From NCBI RefSeq assembly GCF_002250115.1, contig NZ_CP019985.1, forward strand, positions 3,782,001 to 3,846,000: a stretch of 64,000 nucleotides of DNA, written 5' to 3'. The stretch comes from Shouchella clausii. GTDB taxonomy: Bacteria; Bacillota; Bacilli; Bacillales; Bacillaceae_D. The notes below the pieces were generated by a model that did no database searches, was not told where the DNA came from, and saw only the letters and a list, made by a program, of their open reading frames with translations. The stretch's first letter is position 1, and each line of letters opens with the position of its first letter. Below, piece by piece: positions 24,076 through 32,794 of this stretch. The translations under genes and the position numbers were made by a program.

Positions 24076-24873
24076 TTATTCATAGTGACGTACATCTCCT
24101 ACAGGCAAAAACCATTCTAGCCCTCCAAGCAAGGCACTTGCGCTTACGAACGCAAAACATGTAGTAAGGAAAAGCGCATCCCATTTTGAATAGCCGATTT
24201 TATAAAAATATGTTCGTTTCGCTGTCCCGTTAAACTGTTTAGCCTCCATAGCAATCGCGATCCGTTGAGCACGCCGTATGGCCTGCGCCAATAATGGAAC
24301 ACTATAAAAACGCATTTTCTTTAAAAAGCCTGTTGCGCCTTTTCCAAGATCAAGGCCTCTAATGCGGTACGCATAGTGAAGCGTTTGAAACTCGCTTACC
24401 ATAATGGGCAGCATTCGAATCGAAGCCATAAACGAATAGGCTATGTTTGCTGGTAGTTTTAGTTGCTGCATGAGCGAATAAAACAGCAGCACAGGTTTTG
24501 TTGTTAAAGCAAACAACAGACCAAGCACGGCGAATGTGGACGCACGTAAACCTAAATGGATGCCCCGGTAAAAGCTTTCCTCCGTTATATGGATCAGCCC
24601 ATACTGAAACCACGTCGTTTCCCCTTTTCCGAATAAAACCATCGCGCTGGAAGAGGAAATAAACAACAACAAAAATGGCAGACAGTATAACAACACAAAC
24701 TTGCGAGGATGGCCAGAAAAGCAGAAAAGCAAAATTAGGGACGCTAGAAACAAGACAAGCAACGCGTTAGGATTATGCACGAAAATAATCGCAATAAAGC
24801 CAATAATCGTTGTCACTAATTTTAAACTTGGATTCACACGGCTAAGCCATGTCTCTTTCCATTTGTATTCCAC
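24076..24873 (-). CDS. ykoC: ECF transporter T component (YkoC-like)
   Basis: The 265-residue membrane protein has about five helices and the cytoplasmic coupling helices of EcfT/CbiQ: RIRGLDLGKGATGF (with the A-R-G-like motif) and AQAIRRAQRIAIAMEAKQF (second coupling motif). It scaffolds the S component and the ATPase. The start is GTG 24871-24873 after AGGGGGTG; it overlaps the end of the ATPase gene by 32 bases. Third gene of a TPP-riboswitch-controlled operon. Confidence 0.88.
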   Translation of the reverse strand: MEYKWKETWLSRVNPSLKLVTTIIGFIAIIFVHNPNALLVLFLASLILLFCFSGHPRKFVLLYCLPFLLLFISSSSAMVLFGKGETTWFQYGLIHITEESFYRGIHLGLRASTFAVLGLLFALTTKPVLLFYSLMQQLKLPANIAYSFMASIRMLPIMVSEFQTLHYAYRIRGLDLGKGATGFLKKMRFYSVPLLAQAIRRAQRIAIAMEAKQFNGTAKRTYFYKIGYSKWDALFLTTCFAFVSASALLGGLEWFLPVGDVRHYE

Positions 24874-26311
24874 CTACGTCACCCCCTGTTCTATTGCGCG
24901 TGCGCGCCACTATTGTATCCAGGGTTCCGTTTTTAATCGTCCATTCATGCGTGGCAAAATGGTCAACGATCATCTCATCATGTGTGACCATTAATATCGC
25001 ATTCCCTTGCCTGCGGCGCTCTTCTAGCGCTTCGAGCAACAAGAATGTATTTTTTGCATCTTGGCCAAATGTCGGTTCATCGAACAGCAAAAGCGGCCGC
25101 GGCTCCATAAAGGCTGTTGCTACACTAAGGCGGCGCTTTTGGCCAACGGAAAGCATATAGGGGTGGTTGTCTTGTTTGTCTGCTAATTGGAACATCTCAA
25201 GCAACGATTTTGCTTGGGCATTGGCTGACTTCCTACTGCAGCCGGCCAATAGCTCTTGCCAAACGGAATCTGCGACAAACTGAAATTCTGGGTTTTGAAA
25301 AACAAAACCAATTTGCTTAGACAGGGACTGCTTTTGTTTGACAGCTTCCCCATTTAGCTCATACGTGCCTTTCCATTTGAGCAAATTCATCAAAGCGTAC
25401 AGAAAGGTCGATTTCCCAGCACCGTTTTTGCCCGTAATGCAAACCCAGTCGCCTGCATGGACAACCGCTTCGTCCACTTTTCCCACTCGTTGTTTGCCAC
25501 GATAAGCAGTCCAATTGTTAAGCACCAGAAGCGGCGTGTGCGTCTTCTGTTTTATTGTGCCTGTGGCGTATTGAGACAAATAGTTTTTCCACGAATATGG
25601 ATGCCAAATTCCATACTCGTCAAGTTGGCGGCGATAGCGTTGAAACAATTCCTGTGGAGCGCCGTCGTCAAGCAATTGGCCCTCTTCATTAAACAACACA
25701 ATCCGGTCAACAAAATCAATGATTTCAGAAATTTTATGTTCAATAATGATAATTGTTTTACCGCTACACGCTTGGCGGACAGTTTGCCATATTTGCGTTG
25801 TCCCTTCAGGATCGAGCAACGCTGTCGGTTCGTCAAGAAAAAGGACATCGCTTTCTGCCGCCAGTGCGCAAGCAATAGCAAGGCGCTGTTTCATCCCTTG
25901 TGACATTGCAGCAATCGGCCAATGGCGATCAGGTAAATCAAGGCCTACTTGCGCTAAAAGGCGCGCGATCGCCACATCCATTTGTTCGCGGGGCATGCGT
26001 CGGTTTTCTAAGACAAACGCAATTTCTTCATCAACATAAGGCATACAAAATTGCGTATCTGGATCTTGGAACACAATAGCAGGCTGCTTTGCGGGAGCAA
26101 GCGTTTCAGCATGATAAGGGAGCTCAATCGCACCAGGGATGAGGCCCGCCATCATATGCGCTAACGTCGATTTTCCTGAGCCACTTGGGCCAAGCAAAAG
26201 CACTTTCTCACCTGAGTAAATATCAATGGACAAGTCTTCAAATAACAGCGTGCCGCTATTCGGATAAGACAACGACAACTGCTTAATGGAAACAGCCTGT
26301 TCTCTACTCAT
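24842..26311 (-). CDS. ykoD: ECF transporter duplicated ATPase (YkoD-like)
   Basis: The 489-residue fused double ABC ATPase. The first half has Walker A LLLGPSGSGKSTLAHM, signature AMSQGMKQRLAIACA and Walker B VLFLDEPTALLDPEG. The second half has ITGKNGAGKSTFLYAL, SVGQKRRLSVATAF and LLLFDEPTFGQDAKN. The start at ATG 26309-26311, after AAAAGGAG, overlaps the ykoE end by 8 bases. The longest frame (to 26407) would run well into ykoE and is rejected. It powers uptake together with YkoE and YkoC. Confidence 0.92.
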   Translation of the reverse strand: MSREQAVSIKQLSLSYPNSGTLLFEDLSIDIYSGEKVLLLGPSGSGKSTLAHMMAGLIPGAIELPYHAETLAPAKQPAIVFQDPDTQFCMPYVDEEIAFVLENRRMPREQMDVAIARLLAQVGLDLPDRHWPIAAMSQGMKQRLAIACALAAESDVLFLDEPTALLDPEGTTQIWQTVRQACSGKTIIIIEHKISEIIDFVDRIVLFNEEGQLLDDGAPQELFQRYRRQLDEYGIWHPYSWKNYLSQYATGTIKQKTHTPLLVLNNWTAYRGKQRVGKVDEAVVHAGDWVCITGKNGAGKSTFLYALMNLLKWKGTYELNGEAVKQKQSLSKQIGFVFQNPEFQFVADSVWQELLAGCSRKSANAQAKSLLEMFQLADKQDNHPYMLSVGQKRRLSVATAFMEPRPLLLFDEPTFGQDAKNTFLLLEALEERRRQGNAILMVTHDEMIVDHFATHEWTIKNGTLDTIVARTRNRTGGDVGGIQMERDMA

Positions 26312-26909
26312 CCTTTTTACTCCTTTTCGAGGCAAACAAGTCATAATCGGCTTGGGAAACGGGGCGCAAAAGCGTACTGACGCCTGTCTTTTCAAGTGCC
26401 CGTACAAGCGCAGATGCTAAAAAGCCAGCAATGATAATGGAGCCAAGCGTGCGAAAAACAACGCGCAATGTGATATTCCAAGTCGTTAAGTCGCTCAAAT
26501 AGGCATTAAAATAATCGAGCCCAAGGGAGGCAAGCGAAGCGAAAACAGCGCCAAGGCTAGCTGTCCACACCGTGTATACACGGTATTTGAATAAGGCAAA
26601 AGCTAACTCGATTCCAAGCCCTTGTAAAGCGCCGTACAACAGCAACAACGGTCCGTATGGGGACCCAGCAAAAAATTCCCCTGAAGCAGCCGCCGTTTCG
26701 GCAAGCAACGCCACCCCTGGCTTTTTAATCAGCAACGCTGCAATTGTTCCGGCAATAAACCACATGCCATACAGCAGCTGGTCTGCTTGCAATCCTGGGA
26801 GGCTGACTAAGTCCGTGATTGGCGTCCATAAGCGGTATACGACCGCAAACACAACCGAAATCAAAATCGTCACAATCATGTCTGTCAAACGTAAGCGATT
26901 TTTGTTCAT
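26304..26909 (-). CDS. ykoE: ECF transporter S component (YkoE-like), thiamine or precursor binding
   Basis: The 201-residue membrane protein has about six helices (RLTDMIVTILISVVFAVVYR, GMWFIAGTIAALLIKKPG, GPLLLLYGALQGLGIELAF and others). It is the substrate-binding unit of an ECF transporter for thiamine or hydroxymethylpyrimidine, as judged by the TPP riboswitch upstream and the YkoE-like PITDLVSLPG motif. The ATG at 26907-26909 follows AGGAGA. A frame open to 27026 is rejected because it would run through the riboswitch expression platform. B. subtilis has ykoF in this operon; it is missing here. Confidence 0.85.
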   Translation of the reverse strand: MNKNRLRLTDMIVTILISVVFAVVYRLWTPITDLVSLPGLQADQLLYGMWFIAGTIAALLIKKPGVALLAETAAASGEFFAGSPYGPLLLLYGALQGLGIELAFALFKYRVYTVWTASLGAVFASLASLGLDYFNAYLSDLTTWNITLRVVFRTLGSIIIAGFLASALVRALEKTGVSTLLRPVSQADYDLFASKRSKKDE

Positions 26910-26941
26910 TTTCTGTCTCCTTTTTCCACTGGAAAGGGCAC

Positions 26942-26972
26942 AAAAAAACGCTCCCCCGAAACGGATGGAGCG
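26942..26972 (-). terminator. Riboswitch expression-platform terminator
   Basis: On the minus strand, CGCTCC (26967-26972) pairs with GGAGCG (26949-26954) and is followed by seven T. It lies between the TPP aptamer and ykoE, so TPP binding probably stops transcription here. Confidence 0.8.
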
Positions 26973-27023
26973 ACGCACACGACCCTGCCATGGGCAAACC
27001 AAAGCAGCACCTATTGTACACCG

Positions 27024-27106
27024 CACTTCCCTTCGCTAGCATTACCTAGATCAGGTAAAGGGTTAAGGCTAAACGCCTTTCTCAGCATAAACGCACCCCT
27101 AGTGGT
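27024..27106 (-). promoter_or_regulatory. TPP riboswitch (THI element) controlling ykoEDC
   Basis: Read on the minus strand, the segment has the thi-box consensus in order: AGGGGTGCG, then CTGAGA, then ACCCTTTACCTGATCTAGGT, then AATGCTAGCGAAGGGAA. All core elements that bind thiamine pyrophosphate are present. It is followed by an intrinsic terminator before ykoE, so expression should fall when TPP is plentiful. Confidence 0.96.
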
Positions 27107-27146
27107 TGTAATTTATATTATGTTATTTAAAGTTAACCATATGTTT

Positions 27147-27950
27147 TTACAAGCTGCAATCTTTTTTTTCGGCAATCACGTTTTTAATTTCGCTTAAACG
27201 ACGAATTTCATAGGTTGGGTGAATGTCGGTTCTGTTTTCGACCCCATCACGATTTAACCAAATGGTTTTGATTCCAGCTTGGTTTCCGCCAAGAATATCT
27301 GTATGCAAGTTATCGCCAACCATAAGCACTTCCTCTTTCGCTGTCCCTGACAATTCCAGCGCATGCTCAAACATTGCTACATTCGGTTTGCCTTTCCCGT
27401 AAGCGCCAGAAATCAAAATATGGTCAAAATAAGGGACAAGTTGAGGAGTAATCTCCAATTTCGTATTTTGCAGATCAGGAGAGCCATTCGTTAAAAGCAA
27501 AAGCCTGTAAGATTGTTGCAGTTCATCAAGGACTGCAAACGTATCGTCAAACACATACGGGTTTTTTCGCCGTTCTGATGGAAAATGAGTCGCCAATTGG
27601 TTCGCCAATTCCCCATCTTCTACGCCTATTTCTGCTAACCCTTTTGCCCAAGCAGCTTGTTGGTACACAGGGGCAATTTCCCGGAGGCGGTTAAAGTCTT
27701 CCGTGTCATCACGGAAAGCCCCCCACAAGCCCTCAAACGGATTAATGCCAATCATTTTTGTAAACTCGTACGTTTCATATGACTGATATAACTCCGTGGC
27801 ATGAGTACGAACCGCTTCCTCTAGTGCGTCCGGGTCAATGTCTGTATGCACCGTTGCCGCCAAAGCACACGTCTGCCTAAAAGCTTCCTTTATACTTTTT
27901 TTATCCCATAATAACGTATCATCTAAATCAAAGAAAATAGCTCGTATCAT
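27147..27950 (-). CDS. HAD-superfamily hydrolase, YsaA/YjjG-like
   Basis: The 267-residue HAD phosphatase has motif I FFDLDDTLLWD (residues 6-16), motif II LLLTNGS, Lys in GAYGKGKPN and motif IV MVGDNLHTDILGGNQAG. The helical cap lies between motifs I and II (C1 type). The closest match I recall is B. subtilis YsaA, linked with phosphoserine phosphatase activity; a nucleotidase role is also possible. The ATG follows GGAGG and lies 18 bases after ilvE, so the two are co-transcribed. Confidence 0.85.
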   Translation of the reverse strand: MIRAIFFDLDDTLLWDKKSIKEAFRQTCALAATVHTDIDPDALEEAVRTHATELYQSYETYEFTKMIGINPFEGLWGAFRDDTEDFNRLREIAPVYQQAAWAKGLAEIGVEDGELANQLATHFPSERRKNPYVFDDTFAVLDELQQSYRLLLLTNGSPDLQNTKLEITPQLVPYFDHILISGAYGKGKPNVAMFEHALELSGTAKEEVLMVGDNLHTDILGGNQAGIKTIWLNRDGVENRTDIHPTYEIRRLSEIKNVIAEKKDCSL

Positions 27951-27968
27951 ACTTGCCTCCGGATGTGG

Positions 27969-29051
27969 TTATTCCTCTTCTTCCAAACGGACAGTCCAGC
28001 CAAACGGATCTTCCTGTTCTCCTGTTTGGATGCCTGTCAATTCCGTGTACAAACGTTTGGCCAACGCTCCTGTTTCATTGTTGTTGACAACGATTTTGTG
28101 GTCTTTCCATAAAAGTTCTCCGACCGGGGAGATGACCGCCGCTGTACCAGTACCGAAGACTTCTTCAAGCGTACCACTTTTGCTTGCGCTCACGATTTCT
28201 TCAATTGAAATCCGCCGTTCGAACACCGGAATTTCCCAACTTTTTAGCAGCTCAATCACGCTTTTGCGGGTAATGCCCTCTAAAATGCTGCCTGACAATT
28301 CAGGTGTATGCACTTCTCCGTTCAATTTAAAGAACACATTCATGCTGCCTACTTCTTCGACGTACTTCTTCTCCATCCCGTCCAACCATAGAACTTGTGC
28401 TTGTTTGTTCGCTGTAGCCCGCTCTTGCGCTTTGTAAGCAGCACAGTAGTTGCCAGCCGTTTTCGCAGTCCCTGTGCCTCCTGGTGCGGCGCGCGTATAT
28501 TGGTCTTCTACAAAAATGCCAATTGGGTTTATGCCTTCTTTATAGTAAGCGCCGACTGGAGACAAGATAATCATAAATTTATAATTACGTGAAGGCGCTA
28601 CGCCTAATGTAGGTTCTGTTGCAATCACAAATGGACGAATGTAAAGGGAAGTACCTGGCATCGTAGGAATCCAGTCTTTATCGATACGGATCAATTCTTT
28701 TAAATAAGCGAGCATTTGTGCTTCATCAATCGGCGGGATGCTCAAACGGTCGCTTGATTGATTCAAGCGCTTAAAGTTTTCTTCTGGGCGGAATAAGCGG
28801 ACGCTCCCATCTTCAGAACGGTACGCTTTTAAGCCTTCAAAAACCGTTTGACCGTAATGAAATACCATTGCAGCAGGATCAAGGGTTAATGGTTGGTAAG
28901 GGATAATGCGAGGACTGTACCAGCCTTTTTCTTCTGAATAATCCATGATAAACATATGGTCTGTAAAATACTTGCCAAACTCTAAAGCAGAGGACTCGGG
29001 TTTTTGTTTTTTGTGCGTACATTTCATAATTTCGAGTTTTTGTGTTGTCAT
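27969..29051 (-). CDS. ilvE: Branched-chain amino acid aminotransferase (class IV)
   Basis: The 360-residue fold-type IV PLP enzyme, long form, carries out the last step of Leu/Ile/Val synthesis. It contains AMVFHYGQTVFEGLKAYR, GTSLYIRPFVIATEPTLGVAPS, and GGTGTAKTAGNYCAAYKAQ with the PLP Lys. The class IV pattern runs EVGSMNVFFKLNGEV to LSGSILEGITRKSVIEL. The frame opens at 29120, but AAGGAGCG precedes the ATG 29049-29051. I see no T-box or clear CodY site upstream. Confidence 0.95.
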   Translation of the reverse strand: MTTQKLEIMKCTHKKQKPESSALEFGKYFTDHMFIMDYSEEKGWYSPRIIPYQPLTLDPAAMVFHYGQTVFEGLKAYRSEDGSVRLFRPEENFKRLNQSSDRLSIPPIDEAQMLAYLKELIRIDKDWIPTMPGTSLYIRPFVIATEPTLGVAPSRNYKFMIILSPVGAYYKEGINPIGIFVEDQYTRAAPGGTGTAKTAGNYCAAYKAQERATANKQAQVLWLDGMEKKYVEEVGSMNVFFKLNGEVHTPELSGSILEGITRKSVIELLKSWEIPVFERRISIEEIVSASKSGTLEEVFGTGTAAVISPVGELLWKDHKIVVNNNETGALAKRLYTELTGIQTGEQEDPFGWTVRLEEEE

Positions 29052-29454
29052 GAACGAGCGCTCCTTCATTTTTTCTCTAGTAACATCGATGATATGATTT
29101 AGGAACAAGACGACAAACAAAAAAATGCTTACCCTTTATGAAATTGATCGAATCGTCTATTCTCCCCAATAAAAACTGCTTAATTGTCTATACTAGGCAA
29201 TAAAACGAGTTATTATTATCACTTTACTATATCATATTATCACATATTCAAACAGCTTTTTGCTATCATCTGTAATTCTTCATCTATTTTTTCGTTTCTG
29301 CTACGGGAAATGTTGGTTTTAGGAAAAATTGTTCCATAGAAGCCATAGTGCTGCGAGCAGCGAAACATGTTGCTGTAGACCCACTCGCTACCTGTTTGGT
29401 AGGATAAAGAAACGCAAAGAAACATGATATTTTTCGGAGAAAGGGTTAGCCTTG
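29052..29454. other. AT-rich divergent intergenic region
   Basis: About 400 bases between ilvE and the CDF exporter gene. I find no open frame with a ribosome binding site, no T-box, no riboswitch and no confident operator. A short hairpin CTACC/GGTAG (29389-29403) lies 50 bases upstream of the CDF start. Confidence 0.4.
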
Positions 29455-30333
29455 ATGAAACGATATGAAGAACTAAAAAAAGGGGAATCCGGCGCATGGC
29501 TTAGTATAGGCGCTTATATCTTTTTGGCTGCAGTAAAGCTGACGATCGGCTATTTGTTTTTTTCACAAGCGCTCGTCGCTGACGGCTACAACAATGCTTC
29601 AGATATTATTATTTCGATTGCTGTTTTAATTGGCTTGCGCATTTCGCAAAAGCCGCCTGACAAAGACCATCCGTATGGCCATTTCCGTGCAGAACATATT
29701 TCCGCCTTGTTGGCCGCGTTCTTGATGGCAATCATTGGCATTCAAGTGTTAATCGAGGCAGGAACGACTCTTCTGAGCGCAAATGAAACAGAAGCACCTA
29801 GCATGGTCGCTGCATGGACAGCGGCAGGAGGCACTGTCATCATGTTTTTTGTCTATCGCTACAATAAACAGCTCGCTGAAAAGATCAATAGCCAAGCTCT
29901 CGCTGCTGCCGCTCAAGACAATAAAAACGATGCACTCGTCAGTTTTGGGGCGCTTATCGGCATTATCGCTTCCCATTTCCATTTAGGCTGGCTTGATTCA
30001 TTGACTGCGTTGCTGATTGGCCTCATTATTTGCTATACAGCTTGGACGATTTTTAGAGATGCCACCCACTCATTAACCGATGGCTTTGATGAAAAGATGC
30101 TTGAAGGGTACAGAAATACAATTGAGGAAAATGAGCAAGTCCATCTATTGAAAATGGTAAAAGCACGCCAAGTTGGCAGCTCTGTTTATGCCGATGTAAC
30201 AATTGAAGTAAAACCTACTTTAACGGTAAAAGATAGCCACGATATTGCGGACCAAATCGAACGGGATTTGCGAACAAAGCATAATATCCTTCATACGACC
30301 GTGCACATCGAACCGAAAAAAGAGGATAAATAG
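29455..30333 (+). CDS. Cation diffusion facilitator (CDF) metal exporter, MneP/MneS-like
   Basis: The 292-residue protein has six membrane helices and a cytosolic ferredoxin-like C-terminal domain. Helix II carries LVADGYNNASDIIIS, where zinc-type CDFs have a His-Asp pair. An Asn in this place is typical of manganese-exporting B. subtilis MneP/MneS relatives. HPYGHFRAEHISAL follows helix II. The C-terminal domain has VGSSVYADVTIEVKP and HTTVHIEPKK. The ATG at 29455 after AAAGGG is preferred over TTG 29452. Manganese or iron efflux is inferred. Confidence 0.87.
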   Translation: MKRYEELKKGESGAWLSIGAYIFLAAVKLTIGYLFFSQALVADGYNNASDIIISIAVLIGLRISQKPPDKDHPYGHFRAEHISALLAAFLMAIIGIQVLIEAGTTLLSANETEAPSMVAAWTAAGGTVIMFFVYRYNKQLAEKINSQALAAAAQDNKNDALVSFGALIGIIASHFHLGWLDSLTALLIGLIICYTAWTIFRDATHSLTDGFDEKMLEGYRNTIEENEQVHLLKMVKARQVGSSVYADVTIEVKPTLTVKDSHDIADQIERDLRTKHNILHTTVHIEPKKEDK

Positions 30334-30359
30334 AAAAAGGAAGCGCGGTGCGCTTCCTT
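30334..30359. terminator. Bidirectional terminator between the CDF and 3D-domain genes
   Basis: Perfect 8-bp stem GGAAGCGC / GCGCTTCC with loop GGT (30339-30357). On the minus strand it is followed by five T; on the plus strand only by TTC. Confidence 0.75.
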
Positions 30360-30400
30360 CAGACTGTAGACAAACGCCCGCATACATCGCAAGTTGCCTC
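30359..30400 (-). repeat. Terminator-linked intergenic repeat, copy C (42-bp fragment)
   Basis: Read on the minus strand, GAGGCAACTTGCGATGTATG then CGGGCGTTTGTCTACAGTCTGA. This aligns without gaps to the last 42 bases of copy B (38821-38862). It sits directly before a terminator hairpin, as copies B and D do. Confidence 0.75.
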
Positions 30401-30489
30401 AATTTATTGATCCTTTTCTTTGCCTGCATTCCTCGTCTGACCCAAGCGGTTTTTATCAGTCTGAATGATATTATCTAACGAACCGTTCG

Positions 30490-31473
30490 TTATTCAAGCA
30501 AAGTAACAGTTACTTGTTGCCTGCCGAATGCATAAGCATCCGCTTCCGATTGCATATAAAGGTCGATCTTTTGTCCTTTAATTGCCCCACCTGTATCTCC
30601 GGCAATCGCTTCCCCATACCCTTCTACATACACACGGCTGCCAAGAGGGATGACTGCTGGATCAACGGCGACCACTTTTTGGTTTGGATTGGCACGCAAA
30701 TCGATGCCTGTCGCTGTTGTGCCCGAACAACCATTGCAATACGCTGTATAAGCAGTTGCTTCCATCTGAAAGGTCTTTTTGCCTTCGCTTTTGTGTGTAG
30801 AAGAAGTCGCGTTTGCTGGCTCTTCCTCTTTTTTCTCTGCTGGCTGTTCTACGTCAACATTTGTACTTTCGTTTGATTCGTTTTCCTCTTCCACATTCTC
30901 ACTTTTGTTTGATTTGTTTTTCTCTACTACATTATTGTTTTCATTTGCTTTCTCACTTTTCTTTTCTGGCTGTTCAGTAGGTTCTGCCCCACTATAATAC
31001 AATGCCTTAAAGGTTAGTGGCCCAGCAATACCGTCTGCTGCTAAGCCGTTCTGTTTTTGGAAAGCGGTGATAGCAGCTTTTGTCAATACACCGTAGTACC
31101 CATCAATGTCTGCTTGGTAGTATTGCAACTGTGCTAATTTTTTTTGGAGCATGTAAACAAGGGGCCCTTCGCTCCCTTCTTGTAAAACAGCCATTGAACC
31201 AAGGGTTTGCACCCCAGCAATACCATCTACTAATAGGTTGTTGTCTTGCTGGAATTGCTTAACTGCTTCTACTGCCTTACTGTCATATGTATGGGACCGA
31301 TCTTGATCCTCTAAGTAACCGTGCTCTACAAGATAGTCTTGTAGTTTCTCAACACGTTCGCTTTTTTCACCTTCGTGTATTGGACTGAATGTGTCGGCAT
31401 CTGCCTGTTCAGGTAAACTAATCAAACTAAACAAGAGTACGCTCATAAAGAAGAAACAAAGTTTTATAGGCAT
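30490..31473 (-). CDS. Secreted 3D-domain cell wall protein with two peptidoglycan-binding repeats (copy 1)
   Basis: The 327-residue exported protein has a signal peptide ending EQADA and two PG_binding_1 repeats (GEKSERVEKLQDYLVEHGYL and EGPLVYMLQKKLAQLQYY regions). A charged Glu/Asn/Lys linker follows, then a C-terminal 3D domain: AYCNGCSGTTATGIDL, AVDPAVIPLGSRVYVEGYG, AGDTGGAIKGQKIDLYM with three conserved Asp. 3D domains are lytic-transglycosylase-like, as in YocH. I chose ATG 31471-31473 after AAGGGGAG. A GTG at 31602 with AGAGGG would add 43 hydrophilic residues before the signal segment and cannot be excluded. Confidence 0.87.
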   Translation of the reverse strand: MPIKLCFFFMSVLLFSLISLPEQADADTFSPIHEGEKSERVEKLQDYLVEHGYLEDQDRSHTYDSKAVEAVKQFQQDNNLLVDGIAGVQTLGSMAVLQEGSEGPLVYMLQKKLAQLQYYQADIDGYYGVLTKAAITAFQKQNGLAADGIAGPLTFKALYYSGAEPTEQPEKKSEKANENNNVVEKNKSNKSENVEEENESNESTNVDVEQPAEKKEEEPANATSSTHKSEGKKTFQMEATAYTAYCNGCSGTTATGIDLRANPNQKVVAVDPAVIPLGSRVYVEGYGEAIAGDTGGAIKGQKIDLYMQSEADAYAFGRQQVTVTLLE

Positions 31474-31645
31474 GGTAAATCTCCCCTTAGTTTTAGCGCT
31501 TTTTTCAACAGGTTCTCCTAAGTGGCGGCGGCGTCTTTCCTCGTAAGCAATATTCAACTTGTTCGCCTCGCTTTCTCGTAATCTGCTACCATACCTACTC
31601 ACTCGTGTCCCTCTTTAACCCTTGTTACAAGCTTTTTAATCTGAA

Positions 31646-31662
31646 TGTAACTTGGCTGTAAC
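31646..31662 (+). promoter_or_regulatory. WalR-type box near the first 3D-domain gene
   Basis: TGTAAC-TTGGC-TGTAAC matches TGTWAH-N5-TGTWAH at all defined positions, but lies on the strand opposite to the gene. It overlaps a possible minus-strand promoter (TTACAG, 17 bases, TAAAAA). Control by WalR is inferred; the orientation may mean repression. Confidence 0.5.
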
Positions 31663-31668
31663 ATAAAA

Positions 31669-31693
31669 AACGATGCGCCAAAGGCGCATCGTT
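31669..31693 (-). terminator. Terminator between the two 3D-domain genes
   Basis: A perfect 11-bp stem AACGATGCGCC / GGCGCATCGTT with an AAA loop (31669-31693). On the minus strand it is followed by six T. Confidence 0.85.
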
Positions 31694-31705
31694 CGGTTTT
31701 TCTTA

Positions 31706-32794
31706 TTAGTCTAAGACAGTCACTTTGACTGTTTTACGGCCAAAATTAATGGCATCGCTTTGAGATGGGACAAAGACATCAATTTTGTTGCCGCTTATTG
31801 CACCGCCAGTGTCTCCAGCAATGGCTTCACCATAACCCTCCACGTACACGCGGCTGCCAAGAGGGATGACACTTGGATCTACCGCGATCACTTTTTGGTT
31901 TGGATTTGCTTTCAGATCAATACCTGTTGCTGTTACACCTGAGCAGCCATTACAGTCGGCTGAATAAGCGGTAGCTTCCATTTGATACGTAGCTGTGCCT
32001 TCTGTAGTTTTAGAGTCTTCTGCAGGTTTAGGAGCTTCTTCTGCTGGTTGTTCGCTTTTAGCAGGAGCCGATTCTTCTGCCGGCTCTTCTTTCTTACTTT
32101 CTTGCTGTGTTTCCGGTTCTGCTTTTGCCTGTGGTTCAGCTTGTGGTTCCTCTACCGGTTCTTCCTCTACTGTTGCAGGCTGTTCTTGATTCTGATTTGC
32201 TTTCGGTTCTTCGCTTGCTTCTTCTGACTGTTGTGTTGGTTCAGCTTGCTTTTCTTCTACTTTTATTGGCTCGGCTGAAGCTGACTTTTGGTTGTAATAG
32301 AGCTTGCTGTATGTAGCCGGGCCAGCAATACCGTCTACTTCAATACCGTTGTCAGACTGAAAGCTTTTCACTGCCCGTTCCGTTAAGGAACCGAATAGCC
32401 CATCCACTTCGCCTTTATAATAGTTTAAGTTTATTAATTGCTCTTGCAGTTCTTCAACTAATTTGCCTTCATCGCCATGTTCAAGGGCGTGCAAGGCACC
32501 TAGTGTTTGCAATCCAGCGATGCCATCAACAAGCAAATCCTCAGATGCTTGGAATTCTTTAATCGCTGAAGTCGTGGAGTTTCCAAATGTTCCGTTTATG
32601 TCTTCTTTATCAAAAACCCCATTGTCTGTCAAAAGTAGTTGCAATTGTTCGACTTGCTCGCCACTGTCGCCTTGTGAAAGGGTGCGGTCTGACATGGCGT
32701 TCGCCATTGTTGGTGCACTGAAGAAAATAACCCCTGCAGTCACAACTGGCAGCCCGATGCTGCGAAAGACTTTGAATGGAATTTGTTTTTTCAA
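31706..32794 (-). CDS. Secreted 3D-domain cell wall protein with two peptidoglycan-binding repeats (copy 2)
   Basis: The 362-residue paralogue of the neighbouring gene has the same order of parts. A signal peptide ends near ANA, followed by two PG_binding_1 repeats (EQVEQLQLLLTDNGVF and EGKLVEELQEQLINLNYY). The linker is very rich in Glu, Pro and Gln. The 3D domain has CNGCSGVTATGIDL, AVDPSVIPLGSRVYVEGYG, AGDTGGAISGNKIDVFV. The start is TTG 32792-32794 preceded by a strong GAAGGAGG. The 3D domains of the two copies are nearly the same and the linkers differ, indicating tandem duplication with a freely evolving linker. Confidence 0.9.
   Translation of the reverse strand: MKKQIPFKVFRSIGLPVVTAGVIFFSAPTMANAMSDRTLSQGDSGEQVEQLQLLLTDNGVFDKEDINGTFGNSTTSAIKEFQASEDLLVDGIAGLQTLGALHALEHGDEGKLVEELQEQLINLNYYKGEVDGLFGSLTERAVKSFQSDNGIEVDGIAGPATYSKLYYNQKSASAEPIKVEEKQAEPTQQSEEASEEPKANQNQEQPATVEEEPVEEPQAEPQAKAEPETQQESKKEEPAEESAPAKSEQPAEEAPKPAEDSKTTEGTATYQMEATAYSADCNGCSGVTATGIDLKANPNQKVIAVDPSVIPLGSRVYVEGYGEAIAGDTGGAISGNKIDVFVPSQSDAINFGRKTVKVTVLD

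Noticed and set aside
29052-29454. Possible T-box or CodY control of ilvE
   Set aside because: No T-box core sequence, specifier stem or good CodY consensus could be found.
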